64,000 nucleotides of DNA, taken from the NCBI RefSeq assembly GCF_002915175.1, contig NZ_NXEJ01000007.1, forward strand, positions 285-64,284. The letters are read 5' to 3'. Below, piece by piece: positions 28,808 to 35,417 of the stretch. The position numbers and the translations under genes were made by a program. Every line of letters begins with the position of its first letter. Position 1 is the stretch's first letter. The notes under the pieces are model-generated. The model ran no database searches, was not told the DNA's origin, and saw nothing but the letters and a program-made list of their open reading frames with translations. The DNA is from Agrobacterium rosae (GTDB lineage Bacteria > Pseudomonadota > Alphaproteobacteria > Rhizobiales > Rhizobiaceae).

Positions 28808-29089
28808 ATGGAAGTCCAATCAATGATGCTGAACGACGTCAAATGGGAAACCCCAGTGGTCATCTCTCTGGAAAACGGTGCCCCCAGAACCTTCAATGGC
28901 GCTTACGAGGCCTTCGATTTTTTGCAACACGAATGGCCTAGCCGACAGGGCAAGGTATATCAGCAGGCTTTGAGACTATGCAGGGCTTCGCTGATGGGCA
29001 GCGTTGGTGGCGAGATCGCCCGTACCGCATTCGTTGAAGCAAGCCGTGATGCACATTGCCTCGTGGAGACCCAAAAACTCGCATCCTGA
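28808..29089 (+). CDS. DUF982 family protein
   Basis: 93 residues. WETPVVISLENGAPRTFNGAYEAFDFLQHEWPS and YQQALRLCRASLMGSVGGEIARTAFVEASRDA match the DUF982 family, a small cytoplasmic family that is abundant and multicopy in rhizobia; function unknown. ATG at 28808 is used; a TTG at 28802 is in frame, and no Shine-Dalgarno is strong. It is followed by a good terminator and so is a single-gene unit. Confidence 0.85.
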   Translation: MEVQSMMLNDVKWETPVVISLENGAPRTFNGAYEAFDFLQHEWPSRQGKVYQQALRLCRASLMGSVGGEIARTAFVEASRDAHCLVETQKLAS

Positions 29090-29111
29090 TCGACACACGT
29101 CTATGACTAAG

Positions 29112-29144
29112 GCCACCCGCTTCACCACGGGTGGCTTTCGTGTT
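29112..29144 (+). terminator. Intrinsic terminator after DUF982 gene
   Basis: Stem GCCACCCG (29112-29119) with CGGGTGGC (29128-29135), then TTTCGTGTTTT on the plus strand. Confidence 0.75.
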
Positions 29145-29394
29145 TTCAGATATTGATTTTTCCCTAAAATTGCTCGAAGCCAGCGTTTCGTAGAAAAATT
29201 TTGTAAGGTTTTGGTAACTTTTGTTCTAATTTTTGCCTATATCTGGTCAAATTGTCGCTGAATTAGGCGAATAGACCAAAACTCGGCAGCGACGAGTAGC
29301 CAAGCTAACGTCTTCCACTGCTACACTTTGAATATGCATATCGGACTTCTGACGGGGCAGAGGCGAAGTCCGCGTGCTTCTAAAGGGCGAGAAT
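29145..29394 (+). other. AT-rich intergenic region before the TIGR02594-type gene
   Basis: With the terminator above, a gap of about 300 bases. It is AT-rich, contains a CTATAT at 29239 that could be a -10 hexamer, and shows no ORF with a ribosome binding site. Confidence 0.3.
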
Positions 29395-29844
29395 TTGAAA
29401 GTAACTGCGTACGTTCTGGCCGCTGCTCTTTGCGCGGCTTTCACTGCACCTGCATCTGCATCGGCTGGCATGCTCAATCAAGCGGAGCGATATTCCGGGC
29501 TCCATGAAGGAAAAAACAACAAAACGCTGAAGGCAATTTTAGGGGTCAATCCTCGCAAAACACCATGGTGCGGACATTTTCTTAGTGTCGTCGCAACCAA
29601 GTCCGGAAGAGAGCCACCCAAGTCCTCAGCAATCGCCAAATCCTGGACGTCTTTCGGATACGCCGTTCCAACGGCTGCCGCTAAACCCGGGGATGTCGTG
29701 GTCGTCAGAACCGGCAAGCGCTACCATGCCGGTATCTTGAAAAGCATGGACAAGGGAACCGCCCAGATACTCGGTGGCAACCAGTCTGGACGCGTTCAGG
29801 TATCCAACTTCAGCCGCAAATCGATCGTGTCGGTTCGCCGCTAG
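29395..29844 (+). CDS. Exported TIGR02594-type (NlpC/CHAP-like) hydrolase
   Basis: 149 residues with an N-terminal signal peptide (MKVTAYVLAAALCAAFTAPASASA). The catalytic-type cysteine lies in KTPWCGHFLSVVA and a histidine in RYHAGILKSM; this C...H arrangement and AKPGDVVVV are typical of TIGR02594/CHAP-like proteins that often cut peptidoglycan peptides. The start is taken as TTG at 29395, because AAGGGCGAG lies just upstream and the signal peptide then begins properly; GTG at 29374 is the alternative. Activity is inferred. Confidence 0.75.
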   Translation: MKVTAYVLAAALCAAFTAPASASAGMLNQAERYSGLHEGKNNKTLKAILGVNPRKTPWCGHFLSVVATKSGREPPKSSAIAKSWTSFGYAVPTAAAKPGDVVVVRTGKRYHAGILKSMDKGTAQILGGNQSGRVQVSNFSRKSIVSVRR

Positions 29845-29859
29845 CTTCCAGCCTATGAT

Positions 29860-30090
29860 TTAAGGCTGCTCGCGTGTGCCGGGAGCAGCATCGCGCTGAT
29901 CGTCATCTTCCAGATCAGTCGCAACGATGAAGGCATCCTCGTGCTGGCGCGCCGCCTGGCGGCGTGCGCGCAGGTTTATCGCTTCATCTGGATCGATCTC
30001 TTCCGCATCGCCCTTAAGCTCACGTTCAGTGTGAAAATCCGCGACGTCTTTGTCGTCGATATCCAGCGATTTCGTGTGTTTGTCATCCAT
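29860..30090 (-). CDS. Small acidic hypothetical protein
   Basis: 76 residues, highly charged (many Asp, Glu and Arg), no membrane segment. AGAAGGAGTTGCGTT directly before the ATG is a strong ribosome binding site, which supports it as a real gene. I do not recognise the family. It lies convergent to the gene at 29395-29844 and divergent from the DUF2934 gene. Confidence 0.65.
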   Translation of the reverse strand: MDDKHTKSLDIDDKDVADFHTERELKGDAEEIDPDEAINLRARRQAARQHEDAFIVATDLEDDDQRDAAPGTREQP

Positions 30091-30222
30091 AACGCAACTC
30101 CTTCTATGTCCTTTCTAACGAGGAGGGGTGTTGCGAAGTTCCGTGCAGGATTGTTTTACGCCGCAGGAACAAAATATTGCGCCTGTTGTTTCCTCTCCGA
30201 CAAACTTGATGGGAGAAGAAAC

Positions 30223-30558
30223 ATGACACCCGACCGCGAAGCTAAAATCCGCCAGAAAGCCTACGAAAAATGGGAAAGCGAGGGACGCCGGGAAGGCGAA
30301 CACGATCGCCATTGGGCAGAAGCGGAGCATGAATTCAACACCGCGATAGAAGATGGGTCTGACCCACATGACGGCGCAGAGTCGCCCGCGGCAGAATCAT
30401 TGAGCAACGAACGCGCAGAAACCTTGGAAAAAGGCGCAGATGGCGATTTGGACGAAGGCTTGGAGGACAGTTTTCCAGCCAGCGACCCAGTCTCAGCCAC
30501 GTCCACGACGGTTTCCGGTGGAGCTGCGAAAAACAAGAGCTCCTCGCAATCGCGTTAA
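30223..30558 (+). CDS. DUF2934 domain protein
   Basis: 111 residues. Residues 3-30 (REAKIRQKAYEKWESEGRREG followed by HDRHW) form the DUF2934 motif, a short helical unit frequent in rhizobia. The remainder is acidic and low-complexity, with DLDEGLEDSFPASDPVSAT, a segment also seen in other small stress-related proteins. GGGAGAAGAAAC precedes the ATG at 30223; an open frame upstream to 29941 is antisense to the acidic protein gene and is not used. Function unknown. Confidence 0.75.
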   Translation: MTPDREAKIRQKAYEKWESEGRREGEHDRHWAEAEHEFNTAIEDGSDPHDGAESPAAESLSNERAETLEKGADGDLDEGLEDSFPASDPVSATSTTVSGGAAKNKSSSQSR

Positions 30559-30563
30559 ATAAC

Positions 30564-30604
30564 AACGGCGTCGCGTTATCAACGTGACGCCGTTATCGCT
30601 TTTT
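30564..30604. terminator. Convergent terminator hairpin
   Basis: Stem AACGGCGTC (30564-30572) with GACGCCGTT (30586-30594), extended inside by CGTT/AACG, and CTTTTTC following on the plus strand. It lies between the convergent DUF2934 gene and the small membrane protein gene. Confidence 0.7.
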
Positions 30605-30913
30605 CACCCACCAGATAAGCAGGCCGACGCACAATAGCGCCGTCGGCCAGAAATCGGTGGCCTGATCCCAAGACCAGTTCCAGAAATAATAGGCTTCAAG
30701 GTGAGGCGGCTGCATATGCACTGACACCTCATAGTCACGCTTCTCGCGCCCGTGGAAGTGCCCAGCAGCGAAAGCCAGACCAATCACCACCGCATCCCGC
30801 CATTTCACGATGAGGCGCGCCAGCAGAGCCACAATGGCAGCCATGACGATGGCTTCAAGCATGTGACCAGCCCAATCCCAGTCACGCTGTATTAGCGCCC
30901 AATCGATATACAT
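30593..30913 (-). CDS. Small membrane protein, unknown
   Basis: 106 residues with two hydrophobic segments (residues about 19-35 AIVMAAIVALLARLIV and 85-101 WPTALLCVGLLIWWV), and a His-rich loop between them (AAGHFHGREKRDYE). No family recognised. It has phage-holin-like size and topology (small, two hydrophobic segments, Trp-rich ends), but there is no phage context. AGGATTGTGTC lies before the ATG. Confidence 0.6.
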   Translation of the reverse strand: MYIDWALIQRDWDWAGHMLEAIVMAAIVALLARLIVKWRDAVVIGLAFAAGHFHGREKRDYEVSVHMQPPHLEAYYFWNWSWDQATDFWPTALLCVGLLIWWVKKR

Positions 30914-31027
30914 GACACAATCCTGTCGTAACGAGAGTGCTATGTTTCTTACATATGCTGTGTGATTTTGCAGCGATGATATTGCAGGCTTTCCTGCAAC
31001 ATAACCATTTCAACTCTTCAGAAGAAA

Positions 31028-31102
31028 TGGCTCCCCGGGCCGGATTCGAACCGGCGACCTGTCGATTAACAGTCGAATGCTCTACCGCTGAGCTACCAGG
31101 GA
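31028..31102 (-). tRNA. tRNA-Asn (GTT)
   Basis: 75 bases on the minus strand including an encoded CCA. Acceptor TCCCTGG pairs with CCGGGGA (one G-U), the anticodon loop CTGTTAA gives GTT, and the T-loop TTCGAAT is canonical. It decodes AAC and AAU. Confidence 0.97.
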
Positions 31103-31132
31103 ACGTGCGCTGCTTGGCGCGGTGTGAGCGGG

Positions 31133-31162
31133 GTAATACAAATGCTTTTCCGTTTTGCCAAG
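31133..31162 (-). promoter_or_regulatory. Promoter of tRNA-Asn
   Basis: On the minus strand CTTGGC (31162-31157), 18-base spacer and TATTAC (31138-31133), 31 bases upstream of the tRNA. Confidence 0.6.
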
Positions 31163-31277
31163 CGGTTTTTTCAAAAAAAATGAAATCCTCTTGTTTTATC
31201 CACTGAAGCCCCCATTTTCCGGGCATGTTGGCATCAAAAAAAATTGTGATCGCAGTTCCAATCAGAGGCGTATTGAA

Positions 31278-31562
31278 ATGACTTTTGGTCTTCATCCCCA
31301 AACGGGGCGTCTTCATCTGGGTAAATGGAGCGTGCCAATGCCGCGTTCGCGAGTCGGACGCATCGTCATCGGCGTTTTGCTCATCATCGGCGGCGTTCTC
31401 GGATTTTTGCCGATTCTCGGTTTCTGGATGGTGCCGCTTGGTCTTCTAGTCCTGTCTCAGGATTTGCCGTATGTGAGGCGCAAGCGCAGGCGCTTGGCAA
31501 TCTGGTGGGCGAGGAAGCGGCGCGCCAGAGAAGCGCGCCGTGGGGGCACTATGCGCCCGTGA
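31278..31562 (+). CDS. Small membrane protein, PGPGW-like
   Basis: 94 residues with one or two membrane segments (GRIVIGVLLIIGGVLGFLPILGFWMVPLGLLVLS) and a strongly basic C-terminal tail (RRKRRRLAIWWARKRRAREARR). The hydrophobic core resembles small PGPGW-type transmembrane proteins, a comparison from memory. The ATG at 31278 has AGAGGCG upstream. Its last codons overlap the end of the convergent exoD by 14 bases. Confidence 0.65.
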   Translation: MTFGLHPQTGRLHLGKWSVPMPRSRVGRIVIGVLLIIGGVLGFLPILGFWMVPLGLLVLSQDLPYVRRKRRRLAIWWARKRRAREARRGGTMRP

Positions 31563-32196
31563 GAGAGTTGCTGAGCCCTTGTCCTGCCCAGAATGCGCCA
31601 TATGCCAATGCGGCAAAATAAATCGTCGTCAGAATCAGAAAAAGATAGCCGCCCAAGACGGTCGCTCCATCCCGCTGGATCATGCCGGCCGAGAAGAGCA
31701 GAATCGCCACGCCCGGCAGGGTGTTGGAAAAAGGCACGAAGCCAAGCGGCATCATCAGCAAAACGCCAGCCGTCATAATGGCAAGGCCGTTGATGCGTGC
31801 CATGACCGTACCGGTGGTGAAGGCGGGCAGGCGAGGGCGCATATAGCGATCGAGCTTGGAGACGATGCTCACACCCTTTTGCAGAGCCGGAACAAGGCGG
31901 GCCGTTTCCATTTGTTTGTCAAGAATGCGCCGTGGCAGCCATGGAAGCCGATTGAGCGTAATCGCCAGGCTGATCATGACGATGGCTGCGCCAAAGATGG
32001 TGCTGACGCCGGGAATGGACACCGGAATGAGAAAAGGCAGACAGGCGATGGCGCACATCAACAAAAGCCCTTGCTCGCCAATCGCTTCCATCAGCTCGCG
32101 CAGGGTAATGGTTTTGCCACTCAAATTACCGATGAGCCTCTGCAAGACCGTGCTGAGGCTCTCGGATGTATCGGTAAAAGTGAAGTTCTGCGTCAT
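31549..32196 (-). CDS. exoD: ExoD family membrane protein
   Basis: 215 residues, several membrane segments. LRELMEAIGEQGLLLMCAIACLPFLIPVSIPGVSTIFGAAI is the hallmark of the ExoD family, first linked to exopolysaccharide synthesis and alkaline tolerance in Sinorhizobium. The molecular role remains unclear. It is monocistronic and overlaps the convergent 94-residue membrane protein by 14 bases. Confidence 0.88.
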   Translation of the reverse strand: MTQNFTFTDTSESLSTVLQRLIGNLSGKTITLRELMEAIGEQGLLLMCAIACLPFLIPVSIPGVSTIFGAAIVMISLAITLNRLPWLPRRILDKQMETARLVPALQKGVSIVSKLDRYMRPRLPAFTTGTVMARINGLAIMTAGVLLMMPLGFVPFSNTLPGVAILLFSAGMIQRDGATVLGGYLFLILTTIYFAALAYGAFWAGQGLSNSLTGA

Positions 32197-32324
32197 GCTC
32201 TATCCCGAAGCTATTTCGATGCGGGATAGATAACATTCAAGAAATGGCATGCCTATGGCAAACACAATCGATCAGGGCAATTGCGCCTGGCCACAGCATC
32301 ATCCTTTAGTCGGTCTCATGCTTT

Positions 32325-32426
32325 TCAGTGCGAAACCCAGGAGCTATAGGCACCTGCCAGAAGCACCGCAAAAAGAAGCCCGATGATAAAAGGGTTGAGC
32401 GAAGTAACGAAGCCAAGATAGTCCAT
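32325..32426 (-). CDS. 33-residue membrane peptide with strong ribosome binding site
   Basis: Short gene of 33 codons. The product MDYLGFVTSLNPFIIGLLF... is a single hydrophobic helix (about residues 12-27) with a short SSWVSH tail. GGAGGAAAT lies seven bases before the ATG, one of the strongest Shine-Dalgarno sites in the window, which is the main evidence that it is real. It sits between exoD and the YqaA gene. No family recognised. Confidence 0.6.
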   Translation of the reverse strand: MDYLGFVTSLNPFIIGLLFAVLLAGAYSSWVSH

Positions 32427-32658
32427 AACTATTTCCTCCTCCATTTGTCCCGCCTTTATTCTACATCAAATCAAGAAAATTAACCAGTATAAGTTGAATT
32501 ATTATTGCAATGCACCATGATTTGCGGAATGTGCTGGAAAGACGGCTGTGTGGAGTTGCTGCGGTGCAAAAATCAAATGGAGCGGTGCCTCATTATTGCC
32601 CCGCAATATTTGCCATAGGCCATCGGTACGGTTAAATCAGCCGGTGAAGGGGTGCGGA

Positions 32659-33246
32659 ATGCTCAAAGGATTATATGCCTGGACGATGGCGCTTGCCGCC
32701 AAGAAAACCGCCGTCTGGTGGTTGGCCATTGTCGCATTTGTCGAAAGCTCGATTTTCGTCGTCCCCGCGGATGTTCTTTTCATCCCCATGGTCCTGGCAA
32801 AGCCCAAGCGCGCCATGTTCTATGCCTTGGTGGCAACAATCGCGTCGGTTCTAGGGGGAATAGCAGGGTGGTATCTCGGCCACTACGCGTTCGAGAGCGT
32901 CGCGCGGCCAATACTGGAGTTCTACGGCAAGCTCGACAGCTTCGAGCACATGAGGGCGTCCGTGGACTACAACACGATCCTACTGCTGCTGATAACGTCC
33001 GGTATCGCGCACCTGCCGCCGATCAAGGTCGTAACGATTCTCTCCGGTGCCGCCAATATCAGCCTTGGCCTGTTCATCCTGTCTGCCATCGTCACGCGCG
33101 CGGCCCGTTTTTTCATTCTCGCAGGACTGCTACAACGCTATGGTGAGCCGATCCGCCACTTCATCGAAAAACGCCTCGGCCTCATCGCGGCCGTCATGGC
33201 AGCAGCGCTGATAGCGGTCTATGCCACCTATGTCTTAGTTCGGTGA
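32659..33246 (+). CDS. YqaA/DedA-type membrane protein
   Basis: 195 residues, four to five hydrophobic segments. The motif VESSIFVVPADVLFIPMVLAKPKRA, the glycine-rich IASVLGGIAGWYLG, and the P-rich segment HLPPIKVVTILSGAANI match the short YqaA branch of the DedA (SNARE-associated) superfamily. DedA proteins act in undecaprenyl-phosphate or lipid transport across the inner membrane; the YqaA branch itself is not characterised to my knowledge. Start ATG at 32659; GGTGCGGA is the likely ribosome binding site. A terminator follows. Confidence 0.88.
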   Translation: MLKGLYAWTMALAAKKTAVWWLAIVAFVESSIFVVPADVLFIPMVLAKPKRAMFYALVATIASVLGGIAGWYLGHYAFESVARPILEFYGKLDSFEHMRASVDYNTILLLLITSGIAHLPPIKVVTILSGAANISLGLFILSAIVTRAARFFILAGLLQRYGEPIRHFIEKRLGLIAAVMAAALIAVYATYVLVR

Positions 33247-33251
33247 CATTG

Positions 33252-33281
33252 AGGCCGGAATTCATTCGTCCGGCCTTTTTC
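33252..33281 (+). terminator. Terminator after YqaA-type gene
   Basis: Stem AGGCCGGA (33252-33259) with TCCGGCCT (33269-33276) followed by TTTTC. Confidence 0.85.
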
Positions 33282-33300
33282 TTCGAGCCGTTATTTTCCG

Positions 33301-33328
33301 CTTGCGCATGAAGAGCCATCTATATAAA
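33301..33328 (+). promoter_or_regulatory. Promoter of tRNA-Pro
   Basis: CTTGCG (33301-33306), 16-base spacer, TATAAA (33323-33328), 14 bases before the tRNA. Confidence 0.6.
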
Positions 33329-33342
33329 CGCATCACCTGTGT

Positions 33343-33419
<77 letters not shown>

Positions 33420-33523
33420 TTTTTCTGAGGTATCCCCCATACCTCTGCTTCCTAATTTTATTGAATAAGAACTCGGATGTGATCTTCCACGGTCGATCCG
33501 CGTGTTCGTGCGGATACCAAGGT

Positions 33524-34120
33524 TCAGATGATCTGCGCCGGTAGGCTCACCATGCTGCCGATGGTCTTGGCGCTCTCTATGTCTTCCCAGGTTCTGTCCA
33601 TCGCGTAGGCTGATGACAGATAGGGGATGCCAAGGTGACCGAAGCGTATGGAGAGCTGACGCTCGGCGGTGTCCTCGTCCATCCCGGCGACGCGATTGAC
33701 GTAGATGGCTGCGGCAAGGCCTGTGCGATCTGCGCCGGACTTGCAGTGGAGGAGAATGGGTTTTGGTGCGTCACGCATGATCTGGATGAGTTGCGCCACA
33801 CGCCCGAGATTAAGCTCCTTATAAGCCGACATGCCGAAATCGACATGCTGTACGCCGAGTTTTTCGGCCGTCGCAGTCTCGTTTCGATACCACGCAGACT
33901 TTCCGTTTTCGCCCCGCAGGTTGATGATGGTCTTGATGCCGTTTGCCTGCACATAGTCCGCCAGCTGCTTTCCGGTCAGTTGACTGGAGCGGTACAACTG
34001 GCCGGCAATGACCTCATGGAAGTTTCCGGAGAGCTGGAGGACGCCGAAATAGATCAGAAAGATCAAAGGGGCAGCGGCGATTGGCAAAACACCGCGAAAC
34101 AAAATACTGCGCATCATCAT
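33524..34120 (-). CDS. Membrane-anchored dual-specificity/tyrosine phosphatase-like protein
   Basis: 198 residues. An N-terminal membrane anchor (RGVLPIAAAPLIFLIYFGVLQL) is followed by a phosphatase domain with the CX5R active-site loop HCKSGADRTGLAAAIYV and upstream general-acid region. LYRSSQLTGKQLADYVQANGIKTIINLRGE is typical of the rhizobial DSP family. Such proteins may act on phosphoinositide-like or phosphotyrosine substrates; the substrate is unknown. ATG at 34120, one of three in a row, has AGGAAA upstream; the longer frame to 34279 is not used. Confidence 0.85.
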   Translation of the reverse strand: MMMRSILFRGVLPIAAAPLIFLIYFGVLQLSGNFHEVIAGQLYRSSQLTGKQLADYVQANGIKTIINLRGENGKSAWYRNETATAEKLGVQHVDFGMSAYKELNLGRVAQLIQIMRDAPKPILLHCKSGADRTGLAAAIYVNRVAGMDEDTAERQLSIRFGHLGIPYLSSAYAMDRTWEDIESAKTIGSMVSLPAQII

Positions 34121-34334
34121 ATTTTCCTGTTCGTCTGACAGGAAAATGGAGGTGAATGCTGACACTAGGCTGAATGGCGTAAAAACTGTGCAGTCAACGC
34201 TGACTAAAGACGGCAAGCCAGACGCGACATGACAGGTCGCTTGATCTACCCTGGGCTGTTTTTGAAGCAGTTTGAACAATTATTACGCAAAATCATCGCC
34301 ATGATCTTGCCGTATTTCATTCGGCGTGCTTCTA

Positions 34335-34414
34335 TACAGTTGCCCTGACTGGAGGGGTAAAAGGTTGAGACCCGCCATCTGCTGGTGGGACAGCGGCGGG
34401 TCTCCCATTTTTTT
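34335..34414 (+). ncRNA. Candidate small RNA with intrinsic terminator
   Basis: About 75-80 bases ending in a very strong terminator: stem GAGACCCGCC (34367-34376) with GGCGGGTCTC (34395-34404), inner stem GCTG/CAGC, then CCATTTTTTT. A first small hairpin CCCT...AGGG lies at 34343-34356. No protein gene on the plus strand precedes the terminator; both neighbours are on the minus strand. The 5' end is uncertain: a CTTGCC at 34304 and CTATAC at 34332 are poorly spaced. Size and layout recall the MmgR/suhB-type alphaproteobacterial sRNAs, unverified. Confidence 0.55.
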
Positions 34415-34415
34415 A

Positions 34416-35027
34416 TTATAATTGCGTATCTGGCTTCGGCCATGTGAAGTAGTGGAATTTGTTCGCCACTGCTCCGAAGAACGCGCTCTCGCCCGTGATG
34501 AGATCCACGTAGCTGCCATCTGCGTCCTTGGCATAGGACAGGCCATCCTTACGTTTAACGTGCTGCTTCAGGAATTGGCTCCAGCCGACGGCCTCGATTT
34601 TGCCGCTCAGGATTTTCGCAGGTAGCGCTGTGGAGACGTCCCATGCTGAAATCACAACACCTCCAATCGGATCAAAGACTTTCAGCGTGCCAAGGGTGAG
34701 GGCCTGCGACATCGCTTTGCCCTGCGCCGAACTGGTTGGGTCAGCGGATAACTCTGCCAGCCATTCCTTCAATGTCTTCATCAACGCCAGAGTTGCGCCG
34801 TTGCCTTCAGCGTCAGCAGCGGGTGTCGGTTGAACGAGCGACAGCGTCGGTCGTTTCTCAGCCAGGGGTGGCGCATCTGGTTCAGGCGGGGTTGGATGCG
34901 GGCTTTGTGAAAGATCGAGCGGCTCGCAGGCCGGGCGCTCTCGTGTCGCTGCTTGGTGCTTCTCAATAGCTTTTAACGCGAGCTCTGTGGACAGAAGCTG
35001 TACGTGAGAAACGAGTCTCGAGACCAT
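34416..35027 (-). CDS. Hypothetical protein
   Basis: 203 residues, no signal peptide or membrane segment. The N-terminal 70 residues are Pro-rich and low complexity; residues about 80-200 look globular (LGTLKVFDPIGGVVISAWDVSTALP, GSYVDLITGESAFFGAVANKFHYF). No family recognised. AGGAAATCG lies upstream of the ATG at 35027 at long spacing. It ends right beside the terminator of the candidate sRNA on the other strand. Confidence 0.65.
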   Translation of the reverse strand: MVSRLVSHVQLLSTELALKAIEKHQAATRERPACEPLDLSQSPHPTPPEPDAPPLAEKRPTLSLVQPTPAADAEGNGATLALMKTLKEWLAELSADPTSSAQGKAMSQALTLGTLKVFDPIGGVVISAWDVSTALPAKILSGKIEAVGWSQFLKQHVKRKDGLSYAKDADGSYVDLITGESAFFGAVANKFHYFTWPKPDTQL

Positions 35028-35126
35028 CGCCGACGATTTCCTGATTCTGAGGCATGTCGCATTTCATCTGCGCCACGACATTCGCTTTGTTAAGCGAGCA
35101 TTCTCTGTTGATCTCTTCTCATAAAG

Positions 35127-35169
35127 AGACCGGTTTTTGTCATGTTAAAAAACTGACACAAACCGGTCT
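35127..35169 (-). terminator. Long inverted repeat after the 49-residue gene
   Basis: Stem AGACCGGTTT (35127-35136) with AAACCGGTCT (35160-35169), continued inside by TGTCA/TGACA after one mismatch. It follows the minus-strand gene at 35202-35351 and has CTTTAT beyond it on that strand, consistent with a terminator. Confidence 0.55.
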
Positions 35170-35201
35170 AGATTTCTCAACCTGCGCGAAGCTTGAGTTG
35201 A

Positions 35202-35351
35202 TCAATTCTCCTGAACGGAAACGCCGTTGGGGCCGATATTCATTTCGATGCCCTTGGGCTTGCTTTCTTCGTGCCAGACATAGGCACCAAGGCCTGCGAC
35301 GGCGATGATGAGTGCACCGATGATGAGGTAGAGATTGTTTGACTGCGTCAT
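35202..35351 (-). CDS. 49-residue single-pass membrane protein
   Basis: Short gene of 49 codons. The product begins MTQSNNLYLIIGALIIAVAG, one membrane helix (about residues 7-25), followed by a polar tail (HEESKPKGIEMNIGPNGVSV). The ribosome binding site AGGGGAATTCC precedes the ATG. It starts 66 bases downstream of the sugar transferase on the same strand and ends at a strong inverted repeat, so it is probably the last gene of that transcript. Function unknown. Confidence 0.65.
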   Translation of the reverse strand: MTQSNNLYLIIGALIIAVAGLGAYVWHEESKPKGIEMNIGPNGVSVQEN

Positions 35352-35417
35352 GGAATTCCCCTGTTTAGAAATTAGCAGCAGCCAAACGCATGAAATCGCA
35401 AGAGGTTCCGTGTCGCC

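Noticed and set aside
30593-30913. Phage holin
   Set aside because: The size and hydrophobic pattern are only vaguely similar and no phage genes are nearby.
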